Assembly (NCBI RefSeq): GCF_027531025.1 | Contig: NZ_JAPZQX010000003.1 | Span: forward strand, 124,001-188,000 | Source of the DNA: Novosphingobium sp. | Lineage (GTDB): Bacteria; Pseudomonadota; Alphaproteobacteria; Sphingomonadales; Sphingomonadaceae | Reading direction: 5' to 3' | DNA length: 64,000 nt | Part shown: positions 8,963-21,830 of the stretch, piece after piece | Numbering within the stretch: the stretch's first letter is position 1 | Layout: each line of letters opens with the position of its first letter | The notes under the pieces: model-generated | The model's input: the letters and a program-made list of their open reading frames with translations, nothing else | What the model was told of the DNA's origin: nothing | Databases searched by the model: none | Made by a program: the position numbers and the translations under genes

Positions 8963-9280
8963 ATGGATTACAGTCCCGCTGGTCAACCCAAGTTCCAGGC
9001 AACCGGCGGACGCCGGGCCGATCGGCGTCGCTATGAGGCGCAGGTCCAGTTTCGCAAGGGCGCGAAGCGGGCGACGGTGAAGGTCCAGGACATTTCGCGG
9101 TTCGGTGCGCGCGTTGCCGGGGTTTACCTGGTCCATGAAGGCGACCGGCTGTTCTTGACCCTGCCGGGGATTGCCCCGATCGAATCCCGCGTCGCTTGGG
9201 TCACCGCTTTCGAATTTGGCTGCGAATTCATCCAGCCGCTCAGCGAATTCGTGCTCGATAGCATCGTCGCTCGCCAATAG
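8963..9280 (+). CDS. PilZ domain protein (c-di-GMP receptor candidate)
   Basis: A 105-residue single-domain PilZ protein. The c-di-GMP-binding RxxxR-type box is in GRRADRRRYEA (about residues 16-26) and the D/NxSxxG motif is DISRFG (Asp43, Ser45, Gly48). Both are intact, so ligand binding is plausible. It is preceded by an AT-rich stretch (8889-8923) that probably holds its promoter. It faces a second, convergent PilZ gene 120 bases away. Confidence 0.9.
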   Translation: MDYSPAGQPKFQATGGRRADRRRYEAQVQFRKGAKRATVKVQDISRFGARVAGVYLVHEGDRLFLTLPGIAPIESRVAWVTAFEFGCEFIQPLSEFVLDSIVARQ

Positions 9281-9334
9281 GCGCGGCTCGCGCGGTCAGC
9301 GGATCGCGGTTTCCATGTCAATCATCTCTGGGGT

Positions 9335-9392
9335 GAGCCCCCGCCGACCGGCTGGTTGGAAGGGCAGTCTGGCTGCACCGGGGCGGGGGCTC
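9335..9392. terminator. Long-loop inverted repeat between convergent PilZ genes
   Basis: GAGCCCCCGCC (9335-9345) and GGCGGGGGCTC (9382-9392) form a perfect 11-bp stem with a 36-base loop, lying between two converging genes. A bidirectional terminator is the simplest reading, although neither side has a strong T-tract. Confidence 0.5.
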
Positions 9393-9400
9393 TGGGGGGC

Positions 9401-9757
9401 TCAGCAGGTCCGGTAGCAGGTGTCACCACGCCAGCGGACCAGGATATTGTCATGCACGATCGGGCTCAGCAGCTGTTCGAAGGCGCAGCCGGTCAGGCTG
9501 TTGTCCCACCAGATCACTTCGGCCTGCAGGGCTTCAAGCCCGGGCAGGGTCAGCCAGCAGATCGTACCGGGATGCAGGCGGTTGATGGCGGCGGCGCAGA
9601 ACCCGCTCAGCGACAGGTCGTGGACCACGGTCTGGAAACCGCGGCCACCGGACACCCGCAGCGTGGCGGGGATCGAGATGCGGGTCCGCGGCGCGCTGCG
9701 ATCTTCCTGCGCGGCGGCGAAATAGGGGTCGCGGGTGTGCAGCAGGTGATCGCTCAT
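9401..9757 (-). CDS. PilZ domain protein (second copy)
   Basis: A 118-residue PilZ protein with RSAPR (Arg20, Arg24) and DLSLSG (Asp47, Ser49, Gly52), so both c-di-GMP-binding motifs are present. It differs strongly from the neighbouring PilZ protein outside the motifs and ends in a Cys-containing tail (RGDTCYRTC). The ATG at 9757 gives a short N-terminal extension before the PilZ box. The two PilZ genes converge and may control different effectors. Confidence 0.88.
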   Translation of the reverse strand: MSDHLLHTRDPYFAAAQEDRSAPRTRISIPATLRVSGGRGFQTVVHDLSLSGFCAAAINRLHPGTICWLTLPGLEALQAEVIWWDNSLTGCAFEQLLSPIVHDNILVRWRGDTCYRTC

Positions 9758-9789
9758 GGCCGGGTCCTCAATTCTTGCCTGCGGTATGT

Positions 9790-9815
9790 GCCTGTCCGAA
9801 TCTTTCCGGACAGGC
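9790..9815. other. Hairpin between the SDR gene and the PilZ gene
   Basis: GCCTGTCCG (9790-9798) pairs perfectly with CGGACAGGC (9807-9815). It follows the purF-SDR operon on the minus strand and precedes the minus-strand PilZ gene. No U-tract follows on the minus strand, so it may be a processing or attenuation hairpin rather than a terminator. Confidence 0.4.
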
Positions 9816-9850
9816 TTGGCAAAAAATGGACCTTCAGCCTTGCTCCGACC

Positions 9851-10564
9851 TTATTGGGACTGGTTAACACGCTCGCGGTGCGGGGTGGCGAATTGTTCAC
9901 CAAGCAGGGTAACCACGCGGTCCGCAACCACGGCAGGCTCCTTGTTCCGCAGCGGATCCTCGCCCGGGTAGGCCTTGGCCCGCATGGCCGTGCGCGTGGC
10001 TCCCGGATCGACGATCGCGACGCGAACCTTGCTGACATTGCGCACTTCCTGCGCATAGCAATCGACCAGCACTTCGGCGGCGGCCTTGCTGGCGGCATAG
10101 GCCCCCCACCAGGCGCGCGGCGCAGTGGCGACCGAAGTGGTCAGGTAGATGAACCGCCCGTTGGCGCTTTTGCGGAGCAGCGGATCGAACCGAGCGATCA
10201 GCGCCTGGGTCGCCAGCGCATTGGTCGTCAGCGCCTTCGAAAAGCCGTTCTGGTCGATATCGGTTACCCCGGTCAGCTGAGGCAGCACGGCGGCGGCATG
10301 GACCAGGATATCCAGCGCGGGCCAGCGCCCGGCAATGGCCTGGGCCAGTCGGGCGATCCCGTCGCCCTCGGAAAGGTCGACCGGGGCAATGGTCGCCGCG
10401 CCGCCCGCATCGAAGATCGCCTGTTCCACCGCTTCGAGCGCCTTGGTGTCGCGCCCGGTCAGCACCACGTGCGCGCCTGCCGCGGCGAGGGCCTGGGCCG
10501 TTGCCGCGCCAATGCCGCGGCTCGCGCCCGTAACGAGCGCGATCTGTCCGGTGAGGTCGGTCAT
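9851..10564 (-). CDS. Short-chain dehydrogenase/reductase (SDR)
   Basis: A 237-residue classical SDR. The Rossmann motif TGASRGIG is at about residues 13-20. The NAG-type motif is replaced by HAAA. The catalytic residues are seen in LTTSVAT and YAASKAA. It is NAD(P)-dependent with unknown substrate. Its ATG overlaps the purF stop (ATGA at 10561-10564), so it is co-translated with purF. Such purF-SDR pairs need not imply a purine role. Confidence 0.9.
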   Translation of the reverse strand: MTDLTGQIALVTGASRGIGAATAQALAAAGAHVVLTGRDTKALEAVEQAIFDAGGAATIAPVDLSEGDGIARLAQAIAGRWPALDILVHAAAVLPQLTGVTDIDQNGFSKALTTNALATQALIARFDPLLRKSANGRFIYLTTSVATAPRAWWGAYAASKAAAEVLVDCYAQEVRNVSKVRVAIVDPGATRTAMRAKAYPGEDPLRNKEPAVVADRVVTLLGEQFATPHRERVNQSQ

Positions 10565-12033
10565 GCGACTTTACCTACCGGCAGGCTCAACTGGTCGGTG
10601 GCGGCGGTCTTGTCCGCCAGGTCGGTCAGCCGGGTCGGATAGTCGCCGGTGAAGCAGGCATCGCAATGCTGCGGGCAGGCCGCGTTGCGGGACTTCTCGC
10701 CAACTGCCCGGTAAAGCCCGTCGATCGAGACGAAAGCCAGGCTGTCCGCTACGATGAACTTCGTCATTTCATTGAGGTCCATCCGCGCGGCGAGCAGCTT
10801 GTGCCGCTCGGGCGTATCTACGCCATAGAAGCACGAATGACCCGTAGGCGGGCTGGCGACGCGGAAGTGCACTTCCTTGGCCCCGGCATCGCGCATCATC
10901 TGGACGATCTTCATGCTGGTAGTGCCGCGCACGATCGAATCGTCGATCAGCACGATCCGCTTGCCTTCGACCAGCGCGCGGTTGGCATTGTGCTTGCGCT
11001 TCACATCGGCATGACGCTCGCCATCGCTCGGCTGGATGAAGGTGCGCCCGACATAGTGCGAGCGAATGATGCCCAGGCCAAAGGGAATGCCGCTTTCCTG
11101 GGCATAGCCGATTGCCGCCGGCACGCCGCTGTCGGGCACCGGTACTACCAGGTCAGCCTCGACCGGTGCTTCGCGCGCCAGTTCAACCCCGATCTGGCGG
11201 CGCACTTCGTAGACCGACTGACCGCTCGATACCGAATCCGGCCGGCTGAAATAGACGTGTTCAAAGATGCAGGGGCGCGGCGGATGTTCGCCGAACGGGC
11301 GATGGCTGGTGATGCGGCCGTCCTGGCGCACCTCGACGATCTCACCCGGTTCGATCTCGCGCACGAATTCCGCGCCGACCACGTCGAGCGCGACCGTTTC
11401 ACTGGCGAAGACGGTGGCATCGCCGATCTTGCCCATCACCAGCGGACGGATGCCGAGCGGATCGCGGCAGGCGATCATGCGTTTGGGCGTCATGCAGATC
11501 AGCGAATAGGCGCCCTCGACCATCCGCAGCGCATCGACAAACCGGTCGAGCAGGGTGGGGTAGCGGCTGGTCGCGATCAGGTGGATGATCACCTCGGTGT
11601 CCGAGGTCGACTGGAAGATCGCGCCCTTGTCGACCAGTTCCTGCCGCAGCCGCATGGCATTGGAAATGTTGCCGTTGTGCGCGATCGAGAAGCCACCGCG
11701 GGCCAGGTCCGCGTGGAGCGGCTGGACGTTGCGCAGCCCCTGGCCACCGGTGGTGGAATAGCGCACGTGGCCCGATGCCATGTGGCCGGGCAATTCGCTC
11801 AGGATGGTCTGGTCGGCAAAGACCTGGGCAACATGGCCGAGGCCACGGCGGGCGAAGAATTCGTGCCCGTCCCAGCTGACGATGCCGCAGGCTTCCTGCC
11901 CGCGATGCTGCAATGCGTGCAGTCCCAGCGCAGTGATCGGAGCCGCTTCCGGGCTGCCGATCACGCCGAAGATGCCGCATTCCTCGCGCAGCTTGTCGCC
12001 GTCGCGGTCAAGGAACGGGTTCGTGATGTTCAT
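10561..12033 (-). CDS. purF: Amidophosphoribosyltransferase
   Basis: A 490-residue enzyme for the first committed step of purine synthesis: PRPP plus glutamine to phosphoribosylamine. The N-terminal nucleophile is Cys19 of CGIFGVIG, after an 18-residue propeptide (MNITNPFLDRDGDKLREE) to be cleaved, as in the Bacillus-type enzyme. The glutaminase domain shows LQHRGQEACGI and HNGNISN. The phosphoribosyltransferase domain shows the PRPP loop VLIDDSIVRGTT. C-terminal cysteines (ACPQHCDACFTGDYP) fit the 4Fe-4S subtype. ATG 12033 is chosen because it yields this propeptide. It is divergent from folE and coupled to the downstream SDR. Confidence 0.96.
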   Translation of the reverse strand: MNITNPFLDRDGDKLREECGIFGVIGSPEAAPITALGLHALQHRGQEACGIVSWDGHEFFARRGLGHVAQVFADQTILSELPGHMASGHVRYSTTGGQGLRNVQPLHADLARGGFSIAHNGNISNAMRLRQELVDKGAIFQSTSDTEVIIHLIATSRYPTLLDRFVDALRMVEGAYSLICMTPKRMIACRDPLGIRPLVMGKIGDATVFASETVALDVVGAEFVREIEPGEIVEVRQDGRITSHRPFGEHPPRPCIFEHVYFSRPDSVSSGQSVYEVRRQIGVELAREAPVEADLVVPVPDSGVPAAIGYAQESGIPFGLGIIRSHYVGRTFIQPSDGERHADVKRKHNANRALVEGKRIVLIDDSIVRGTTSMKIVQMMRDAGAKEVHFRVASPPTGHSCFYGVDTPERHKLLAARMDLNEMTKFIVADSLAFVSIDGLYRAVGEKSRNAACPQHCDACFTGDYPTRLTDLADKTAATDQLSLPVGKVA

Positions 12034-12201
12034 GTGGAATCGCCTGCCTGCTGCGCTCGCGCTTCGCGGCTGCCTTTGGCCCCCAATGCGCGCGAAAGCA
12101 AGGGTGCAGGCCGCGCCACCCACAACAGTCCAAAGGCCGGGTTGCTGCATGGCCTCGCCGGGCCCACTTCGGCGGGGCAAATGCCGGGAAGGACTGTTGC
12201 A

Positions 12202-12813
12202 ATGAACTATGTAACCACCCACCTCGAACATGACGAATGCGAAACCAAGCTGTTCGTGCCGGACGAAGTGCAGGATGCGCTGCGCACCCTGCTGCGCTGG
12301 GCTGGTGAAGACCCGGATCGCGAAGGTTTGATCGATACCCCCGCGCGCGTTGCCCGCGCCTGGCGGGAGTATTGCCAGGGTAACGAGGAAGACCCTTCGT
12401 TGCACCTGTCGCGCACTTTTGCCGAAGTGGGCGGTTATGACGAAGTGGTCCTGTTGAAGGACATCCCGTTCCAGTCGCACTGCGAACACCACATGGCCCC
12501 GATCACCGGCAAGGCCTCGATCGCCTATCTGCCGAAGGATCGCGTGGTCGGCATTTCCAAGCTGGCGCGCGTGCTCCATGGCTATGCCCGCCGTCTGCAG
12601 ATCCAGGAGCGGCTGACGGCCGAGGTCGCCGAATGCATCTGGACCAACCTGCAGCCGCATGGCGTGGCCGTGGTGATCGAGGCCCAGCACGGCTGCATGA
12701 CCGGGCGCGGCGTGCGCACGCCTGGGGTCGGCATGGTCACCAGTCGGATGCTGGGCTGCTTCCTCGATGACCATCGCAGTCGCAAGGAAGTGCTCAGCCT
12801 GATGGGCTATTGA
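12202..12813 (+). CDS. folE: GTP cyclohydrolase I (type IA)
   Basis: A 203-residue enzyme converting GTP to 7,8-dihydroneopterin triphosphate for folate. The zinc ligands are Cys94 and His97 (SHCEHHMAP) and Cys165 (HGCMTGRGV). The GxxK and RLQIQERLT motifs follow in the right order. I chose ATG 12202, with GGAAGGA nine to ten bases upstream; an in-frame ATG at 12181 is possible but includes that site. It is divergent from purF. An SDR gene begins 13 bases downstream and may be co-transcribed. Confidence 0.96.
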   Translation: MNYVTTHLEHDECETKLFVPDEVQDALRTLLRWAGEDPDREGLIDTPARVARAWREYCQGNEEDPSLHLSRTFAEVGGYDEVVLLKDIPFQSHCEHHMAPITGKASIAYLPKDRVVGISKLARVLHGYARRLQIQERLTAEVAECIWTNLQPHGVAVVIEAQHGCMTGRGVRTPGVGMVTSRMLGCFLDDHRSRKEVLSLMGY

Positions 12814-12826
12814 GCCGGCTCCGTAT

Positions 12827-13543
12827 CTGAGCCAGGCAGTCATCTTCGGCGCATCCGGCGGTATTGGCGCAGCACTGGCTGCTGCGCTGACTGTCGGCGG
12901 GCAATACCAGCGCGTCTGGGCCGGATCGCGCGGTAGCCGCGCTGCGCCGGATGGGACCGAGTCATTCGCCTTTGACCTGATGGATGAGGCCAGCATCGCG
13001 GCGGCGGCGGCCCGGATCGGGGCGGCTGGTCCGGTGACACTGGCGATCGTTGCCACCGGCATTCTGTCCGATGGGGCAGGGCTGCAGCCGGAAAAGACCT
13101 ACAAGGCCCAGGACCCGGCGGCCTATACCCGCGCCTTCGCGATCAACGCGACCGGTCCGGCGCTGATCGGCAAGCATTTTCTGCCGCTGCTGCCGCGCCG
13201 CGAACGGGCAGTCTTCGCGGCGCTTTCGGCGCGGGTCGGTTCGATCGGGGACAACCGGCTGGGCGGCTGGCATGCCTATCGCGCCAGCAAGGCGGCGCTC
13301 AACATGATCCTGCGGAATTTCGCGATCGAATTGGGACGGAGCCACCCCCAGGCCGTGGTCGCGGCGCTCCATCCGGGGACAGTGGCAACGCCGCTGTCGG
13401 CCCCGTTTACCGGCACGGGCGAGGGGCGGACAGTTTTTGTGCCGGCTGAAGCCGCCGCACACCTGCTGGCGGTGATCGACCGGTTGACCCCAGCCGAGAG
13501 CGGCCAGGCCTTTGCCTGGGATGGCCAGGCAATCCCGTTCTGA
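12827..13543 (+). CDS. SDR family oxidoreductase with apparent CTG start
   Basis: The reading frame encodes a complete SDR of about 238 residues: LSQAVIFGASGGIGAALAAA at the N-terminus (Rossmann GxxxGxG), then the YRASKAALN catalytic motif. No ATG, GTG or TTG exists in this frame between the in-frame stop at 12800-12802 and ATG 12980, and starting at 12980 would delete the whole nucleotide-binding motif. CTG 12827 stands exactly where a start Met would be expected before SQAVIFGASGG. The alternatives are ATT 12809 or loss of the start codon. The gene lies 13 bases after folE, so translational coupling could help initiation. Substrate unknown. Confidence 0.75.
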   Translation: MSQAVIFGASGGIGAALAAALTVGGQYQRVWAGSRGSRAAPDGTESFAFDLMDEASIAAAAARIGAAGPVTLAIVATGILSDGAGLQPEKTYKAQDPAAYTRAFAINATGPALIGKHFLPLLPRRERAVFAALSARVGSIGDNRLGGWHAYRASKAALNMILRNFAIELGRSHPQAVVAALHPGTVATPLSAPFTGTGEGRTVFVPAEAAAHLLAVIDRLTPAESGQAFAWDGQAIPF

Positions 13544-13609
13544 CCGCTTGCCCTGAAGGCCCGCGCCCCCTAAGTCCGCGGCAATCGCATCAGTTGCCAG
13601 AGGCCCCGC

Positions 13610-14851
13610 TTGCTCCTCACGCCCTTCGAAAAAACGCTGGTCAAACGCTATCTCCTGCCGGGGCGGAGCGAGGCGTTTATCGCGCTGGTCGCGGGGATCA
13701 GCCTGGTCGCCGTGGCGCTGGGCGTCGCGGCGCTGGTCATCGTGATGAGCGTGATGAACGGGTTCCGGGCCGAGCTGTTCGACAAGATTTCGGGGCTTAA
13801 CGGTCACGCCGTGGTCCAGGCCTATGGCGGGCGGCTGGATAACTGGCAGGGCACGCTGAAGCTGATCCAGTCCACGCCCGGCGTGACCCGCGCCTCGCCG
13901 TTGATCGAGCAGCCGCAGATGGGCAGCTTCAACGGGCGGGTCGACCTGATCTTCGCGCGCGGCAACACCGCCGAGGATATCCAGCGGCTGAAGCCCAAGC
14001 TGGTGGCAGGGTCCCTCGATCCGCTGAAGCCCGGTGCCAGCGAAGTGGCGATCGGGGCGCAGCTCGCCTCCAACCTGGGGATCCGGGTGGGCGATACGCT
14101 GACGATCATCAATCCCAAGGGCCGTTCCACCCCGTTTGGCACGGTCCCGCGCGAGATTGCCTATCGCGTTGCCGCGATCTTCGAGATCGGGGTGTTCGAT
14201 TTCGACGAGCGCTTCGTCGTCATGCCGATCGAGGATGCCCAGACCCTGCTGCTGGCCGGCGATGCCATCGGCATGATCGAGGTGCAGGTCACCGATCCCG
14301 ACAAGGTGACCGAGATTCTGCAACCCGTGGCGCAGCAGCTGGCGGGGCAAGCCGTGGTGACCGACTGGCGCACGATGAACGCCAGCCTGTTCGAGGCGCT
14401 GGCAGTAGAGCGCGTGGCGATGTTCGTCGTCCTGTCGATCATCGTCCTGGTGGCGGTTTTCAACATCCTGTCCTCGCTGATCATGCTGGTGCGCGCCAAG
14501 ACCCGCGACATCGCAATCCTGCGCACCATGGGCGCCAGCCGACAGAGCCTGCTCAAGGTCTTCGTGACGGTCGGCTTCGTGGTTGGCGCGCTGGGCACGG
14601 TTGCCGGTCTGATCCTGGGCGCGGTGTTCCTGTTCTTCCGCCAGTCGGTCGTGCGCGGGATCGAAGTGATCACCGGGCAGAACCTCTGGGATCCGAGCAT
14701 CCGCTTCCTGACCGAGCTGCCTGCGCGCAGCGATCCGGTGGAGATCGCGCTGATCGTGATCATGGCGCTGGTGTTCAGCTTCCTTGCGACGCTCTACCCG
14801 GCGTTCAAGGCGGCGAGCACCGATCCGGTGCAGGTGCTGCGCTATGAGTGA
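13610..14851 (+). CDS. lolC: Lipoprotein-releasing system permease (LolC/LolE family)
   Basis: A 413-residue inner-membrane component that extracts lipoproteins for transfer to LolA. One N-terminal transmembrane helix (about residues 22-45, [20 protein letters not shown]) is followed by a periplasmic domain and three C-terminal helices in an FtsX domain (from about residue 270). The start is TTG 13610, with AGAGG about six bases upstream; no ATG or GTG lies nearby in frame. The [10 protein letters not shown] motif is typical of alphaproteobacterial LolC/E. Many alphaproteobacteria have only one such permease. It overlaps lolD by 8 bases. Confidence 0.92.
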   Translation: MLLTPFEKTLVKRYLLPGRSEAFIALVAGISLVAVALGVAALVIVMSVMNGFRAELFDKISGLNGHAVVQAYGGRLDNWQGTLKLIQSTPGVTRASPLIEQPQMGSFNGRVDLIFARGNTAEDIQRLKPKLVAGSLDPLKPGASEVAIGAQLASNLGIRVGDTLTIINPKGRSTPFGTVPREIAYRVAAIFEIGVFDFDERFVVMPIEDAQTLLLAGDAIGMIEVQVTDPDKVTEILQPVAQQLAGQAVVTDWRTMNASLFEALAVERVAMFVVLSIIVLVAVFNILSSLIMLVRAKTRDIAILRTMGASRQSLLKVFVTVGFVVGALGTVAGLILGAVFLFFRQSVVRGIEVITGQNLWDPSIRFLTELPARSDPVEIALIVIMALVFSFLATLYPAFKAASTDPVQVLRYE

Positions 14852-15518
14852 GCCTGTCGTTTTCACGCGCGGCCTGACCCGCAGCTTTGAACAGGGCGGG
14901 GTGCGGATCGACGTGCTGCGCGGCGTGGACCTCGCGATCCAGCCGGGCGAGATCGTTGCGCTGCTGGGGCCATCGGGTTCGGGCAAGTCGACCCTGCTCC
15001 AGGCGGTCGGCCTACTGGAAGGCGGCTTTGGTGGCACCTTGCGGATCGCCGGGGTTGAAGCGGGCACGCTGTCATCGGACGATCGCACCAACCTGCGGCG
15101 CGACAAGATCGGCTTCGTCTACCAGTTCCATCATCTGCTCCCCGATTTCAACGCCTTGGAAAATGTCGTGCTGCCGCAACTGGTCGCTGGAACGGCCGAG
15201 GCTGAAGCCGCCGCCCGGGCCACCCAGTTGCTGACTGCGCTCGGTTTGGGCGAACGGCTGGGCCATCGGCCCAACCAGCTTTCGGGCGGCGAGCAGCAGC
15301 GCGTGGCCGTGGCCCGCGCCCTGGCCAATCGCCCGGCGCTGGTCCTGGCTGACGAGCCGACCGGCAATCTCGACGAAGCCACCGCCGACCGGGTCTTCGC
15401 CGAGTTCCTTGATCTCGTCCGCCGCCAGAACAGCGCGGCGCTGGTTGCCACGCATAACGAGCGGCTGGCTGCCAGCATGGACCGGGTGCTGCGCCTGCAC
15501 GACGGGCGGGTGGACTAA
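14844..15518 (+). CDS. lolD: Lipoprotein-releasing system ATP-binding protein
   Basis: A 224-residue ABC ATPase. Walker A is GPSGSGKST (residues 42-50), the signature is [15 protein letters not shown], Walker B is [12 protein letters not shown] and the H-loop is ATHNERL. It belongs to the MacB/LolD subfamily and powers LolC/E. ATG 14844 lies within the last codons of lolC (ATGAGTGA), so the two are coupled. Confidence 0.95.
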   Translation: MSEPVVFTRGLTRSFEQGGVRIDVLRGVDLAIQPGEIVALLGPSGSGKSTLLQAVGLLEGGFGGTLRIAGVEAGTLSSDDRTNLRRDKIGFVYQFHHLLPDFNALENVVLPQLVAGTAEAEAAARATQLLTALGLGERLGHRPNQLSGGEQQRVAVARALANRPALVLADEPTGNLDEATADRVFAEFLDLVRRQNSAALVATHNERLAASMDRVLRLHDGRVD

Positions 15519-15525
15519 GTCGTCC

Positions 15526-15546
15526 GCCCGGCATAGCCTGCCGGGC
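15526..15546. terminator. Short hairpin between lolD and the glutathione peroxidase gene
   Basis: GCCCGGCA (15526-15533) and TGCCGGGC (15539-15546) form a perfect 8-bp stem with loop TAGCC, followed by AAATCTTTGG. It could attenuate transcription between the two genes; the T-tract is weak. Confidence 0.45.
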
Positions 15547-15566
15547 AAATCTTTGGAGAGTTCATC

Positions 15567-16046
15567 ATGAAGACCATCGCCGATTTCACGGCCAAGCTGC
15601 CCGGTGGCGAGGAAATCAGCCTGGCGGACAAGGCCGGCAAGGTGCTGCTGATCGTCAACACCGCCAGCAAGTGCGGTTTCACCCCGCAGTACACCGGGCT
15701 GGAAGCGCTCTACAAGAAGTACGCCGATCAGGGCTTTGAAGTGATCGCCTTCCCCTGCAACCAGTTCGGTGCGCAGGAACCCGGCAATGCCGAGGAGATC
15801 GCCAACTTCTGCAGCCTGAAGTACGATGTGACCTTTCCGCTGATGGCCAAGGTCGACGTCAACGGCGATGGCGCGCCGCCGCTTTATGACTGGCTGAAGA
15901 GCGAGGCGCCGGGGCTGATGGGCTCGAAGTCGATCAAGTGGAACTTCACCAAGTTCCTGATCGACCGCGATGGCAAGGTGGTGCGCCGCTATGCCCCGAC
16001 CGACAAGCCCGAGGCACTGGAAAAGGACATCAAGGCCCTGCTCTGA
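15567..16046 (+). CDS. Glutathione peroxidase (Cys type)
   Basis: A 159-residue thioredoxin-fold peroxidase. The peroxidatic residue is Cys36 (NTASKCGFT), not selenocysteine. The partner motif FPCNQFGAQEP (about 62-72) and Trp125-Asn126 (KWNFTKF) complete the catalytic tetrad. Bacterial members of this type often use thioredoxin as reductant. The resolving Cys candidate is Cys82 in NFCSLKY. It has its own GGAGAG ribosome-binding site about ten bases upstream and no signal peptide, so it is cytoplasmic. Confidence 0.94.
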   Translation: MKTIADFTAKLPGGEEISLADKAGKVLLIVNTASKCGFTPQYTGLEALYKKYADQGFEVIAFPCNQFGAQEPGNAEEIANFCSLKYDVTFPLMAKVDVNGDGAPPLYDWLKSEAPGLMGSKSIKWNFTKFLIDRDGKVVRRYAPTDKPEALEKDIKALL

Positions 16047-16146
16047 TCGGGGCTCCGAACAGGGGCCTGGCCGCGTCGTTCGGCGCTGTGGGTAAAGCCC
16101 GCCGCGCCCCCTTCCGAATCGCGCCGCCAGGCCGCATCTAGCTGCC

Positions 16147-19617
<3,471 letters not shown>

Positions 19618-19650
19618 ATCAAAAGCGGGTGGGGGGATTTGGAGAGCCTG

Positions 19651-21240
19651 ATGCTGGGAGCAATGCAAGATTTTGACCTGCGGGTCACGCACCTGATTGA
19701 CCATGCCGCGCGCGAGCATGGCAGCCGCGAGATCGTGACCCGCTGGGCCGATGGCAGCGAAACGCGCACCAACTGGGCCGGTATCCGCCACGATGCGCTG
19801 CGGATGACCCAGGCCCTGCGCAAGCTGGGCGTGCAAAAGGGTGACCGGATCGCCACCCTGGCGATGAACCACAGCCGCCACCTGGTTTCCTGGTATGGCG
19901 CGGTCGGCGTCGGCGGGATCCTCCACACGATCAACCCGCGCCTGTTCGACGACCAGCTGGAATACATCGCCAACCACGCCGAAGACCTGGTCCTGCTCTA
20001 CGACAAGGCCTTCACCCCGATCATCGAGCGGATGAAGCCCAAGTGGACTACGATCAAGCACTTCATCTGCTATGACAATGGCGAGTTCGAGGACTGGATC
20101 GGCCAGGAAGACGGCCACACCACCTGGGCTACCGGCGACGAGCGCGACCCTTGCATGCTCTGCTATACCAGCGGCACCACCGGGAACCCCAAGGGCGTGC
20201 TCTATGAGCACCGTTCGACCATGCTCCATGCGATGACCGGGCTGCAGCCGGCGATCTTCGATTTCGATACCCGTTCGGTCATGCTGCCGGTGGTACCGAT
20301 GTTCCACGCCGCCAGCTGGGGCCTGCCCTGGGCGGGGGCCGCTGCGGGCATCAAGTTCGTCTTCTCGGCCGTCAACGACGCTGCCGTGCTGACCGAACTG
20401 ATGAACCGCGAGAAGGTGACCCATTCGGCCGGGGTGCCGACTGTCTGGCTCGCGACCTTCCAGCACATGGACGCTACCGGGGCGACCATTCCCACCCTGC
20501 GTCACGCGATCATCGGCGGTTCGGCCGCGCCGCGCTTCATGATCGAGCGGTTGATGAAGGTCGGGGTCAATGTCGCCCACGCCTGGGGCATGACCGAGAC
20601 CAGCCCGATCGGCACGACCGGGGCCAAGACCTGGGACTGGGACGATCTCTCGTTCGACGAACAGGTCTCGATCAAGCAGATGCAGGGCCGCGTGCCCTTT
20701 GGCGTCGAGCTGCGCACGGTCGACCTGGGCGATCCGACCAAGGTCCTGCCGCGCGATGGCCAGACGAGCGGCGCGCTGCAGGTGCGCGGGCCGTGGATCA
20801 TCAAGCGCTACTTCAAGGCCGAAGCCGATGCAGCCGATGACGAACAGTGGTTCGATACCGGCGACGTGGCCATCCTGCACCCCGATGGCACGCTGCAGCT
20901 GACCGACCGGACGAAGGACGTGATCAAGTCCGGCGGCGAATGGATCAGCTCGGTCGAGCTGGAAAACGCCGCCGTGGGTGTGCCCGGCGTGGCCGAGGCC
21001 GCGGCGATCGGCATCTATCACCCCAAGTGGGACGAGCGGCCGATCTTGGTCGTCGTCAAGAAGGCCGGAATGGACGTGACTGCCGAGCAGATCATGGCGC
21101 ACCTCGCTGAAAAGGTCGCCAAGTGGTGGCTGCCCGATGCGATCGAATTCGTCGATGCGATCCCGCACGGGGCGACCGGCAAGATCAGCAAGAAGGACCT
21201 GCGCGACCAGTTCCGCGAATACAAGCTGGCGGACGCCTGA
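19651..21240 (+). CDS. AMP-dependent fatty acid-CoA ligase
   Basis: A 529-residue ANL-superfamily enzyme that activates a carboxylic acid to acyl-AMP and then acyl-CoA. The P-loop-like motif is [19 protein letters not shown] (about residues 170-188). The A5 motif is WGMTETSP, the A7/A8 region is WFDTGDVA...[15 protein letters not shown], and the A10 lysine is in GKISKKDLR. The sequence most resembles medium/long-chain fatty acid ligases. I chose ATG 19651 because TTTGGAGAG is six bases upstream; TTG 19639 is the upstream alternative. A DUF1330 gene follows 179 bases later. Confidence 0.92.
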   Translation: MLGAMQDFDLRVTHLIDHAAREHGSREIVTRWADGSETRTNWAGIRHDALRMTQALRKLGVQKGDRIATLAMNHSRHLVSWYGAVGVGGILHTINPRLFDDQLEYIANHAEDLVLLYDKAFTPIIERMKPKWTTIKHFICYDNGEFEDWIGQEDGHTTWATGDERDPCMLCYTSGTTGNPKGVLYEHRSTMLHAMTGLQPAIFDFDTRSVMLPVVPMFHAASWGLPWAGAAAGIKFVFSAVNDAAVLTELMNREKVTHSAGVPTVWLATFQHMDATGATIPTLRHAIIGGSAAPRFMIERLMKVGVNVAHAWGMTETSPIGTTGAKTWDWDDLSFDEQVSIKQMQGRVPFGVELRTVDLGDPTKVLPRDGQTSGALQVRGPWIIKRYFKAEADAADDEQWFDTGDVAILHPDGTLQLTDRTKDVIKSGGEWISSVELENAAVGVPGVAEAAAIGIYHPKWDERPILVVVKKAGMDVTAEQIMAHLAEKVAKWWLPDAIEFVDAIPHGATGKISKKDLRDQFREYKLADA

Positions 21241-21419
21241 GCCTGACCGAACAGGAGCGCGTGGACCACATTGACCACAGTCCTGAGCAAGAAAAACCGG
21301 CCCTTTCGGCCCCGTCCATTGCGGCGGGGACCGGGAGGGCAGGGGCAGCGGCATCGGTCCGGCATGACACGGCTGGCGGTGTGTAGGAAAGCGACGGCAG
21401 AAGGCGGAGGGACTTTGCC

Positions 21420-21830
21420 ATGACCAGCTACATCGATCCATCGCGCGAGAACTGGCTGGTGTTCAAGGACCTGCCCCGCGACCGGCCGATCCACATGCTC
21501 AACCTGCTCAAGTTCCGCGACCTGGCGGAATATCCCGAAGGCCACCCCAACCACGGCAAGGGCCTGGCCGGGCGCGAAGCCTATGAGATCTACGAGCAGC
21601 GCTTCCAGGAACTGGTGGCGGACGATGGCGCGGCGATGGTCTGGCAGGCCCCGCTCGAATGCATGGTGACTGGCCCGGCCGATGAATGGGACGCGGCCTT
21701 TGTCATGGGCTATCCCCATTCCGGCGTGTTCATGGCCATGGTCAAGAACGAGGAATATGTCCGCGATGCCCTGCCGCACCGCACGGCGGCCCTGGCGGAC
21801 AGCCGACTGATCCGGTTCAACGGCGCCTGA
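21420..21830 (+). CDS. DUF1330 domain protein
   Basis: A 136-residue protein of the DUF1330 family (dimeric alpha/beta-barrel fold). The strand pattern RPIHMLNLLKFRD, the central EIYEQRFQELV helix and the final ALADSRLIRFNG are typical. Function of the family is unknown; it resembles small-molecule-binding EthD/ABM proteins. Its stop codon abuts a palindromic repeat, whose first base is the last base of the stop. GGAGG lies nine bases before the ATG. Confidence 0.85.
   Translation: MTSYIDPSRENWLVFKDLPRDRPIHMLNLLKFRDLAEYPEGHPNHGKGLAGREAYEIYEQRFQELVADDGAAMVWQAPLECMVTGPADEWDAAFVMGYPHSGVFMAMVKNEEYVRDALPHRTAALADSRLIRFNGA

Noticed and set aside
12962..15106. Minus-strand open frame opposite the SDR gene and lolC.
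   Set aside because: Composition and codon pattern are those of an antisense shadow; the plus-strand genes have intact family motifs.
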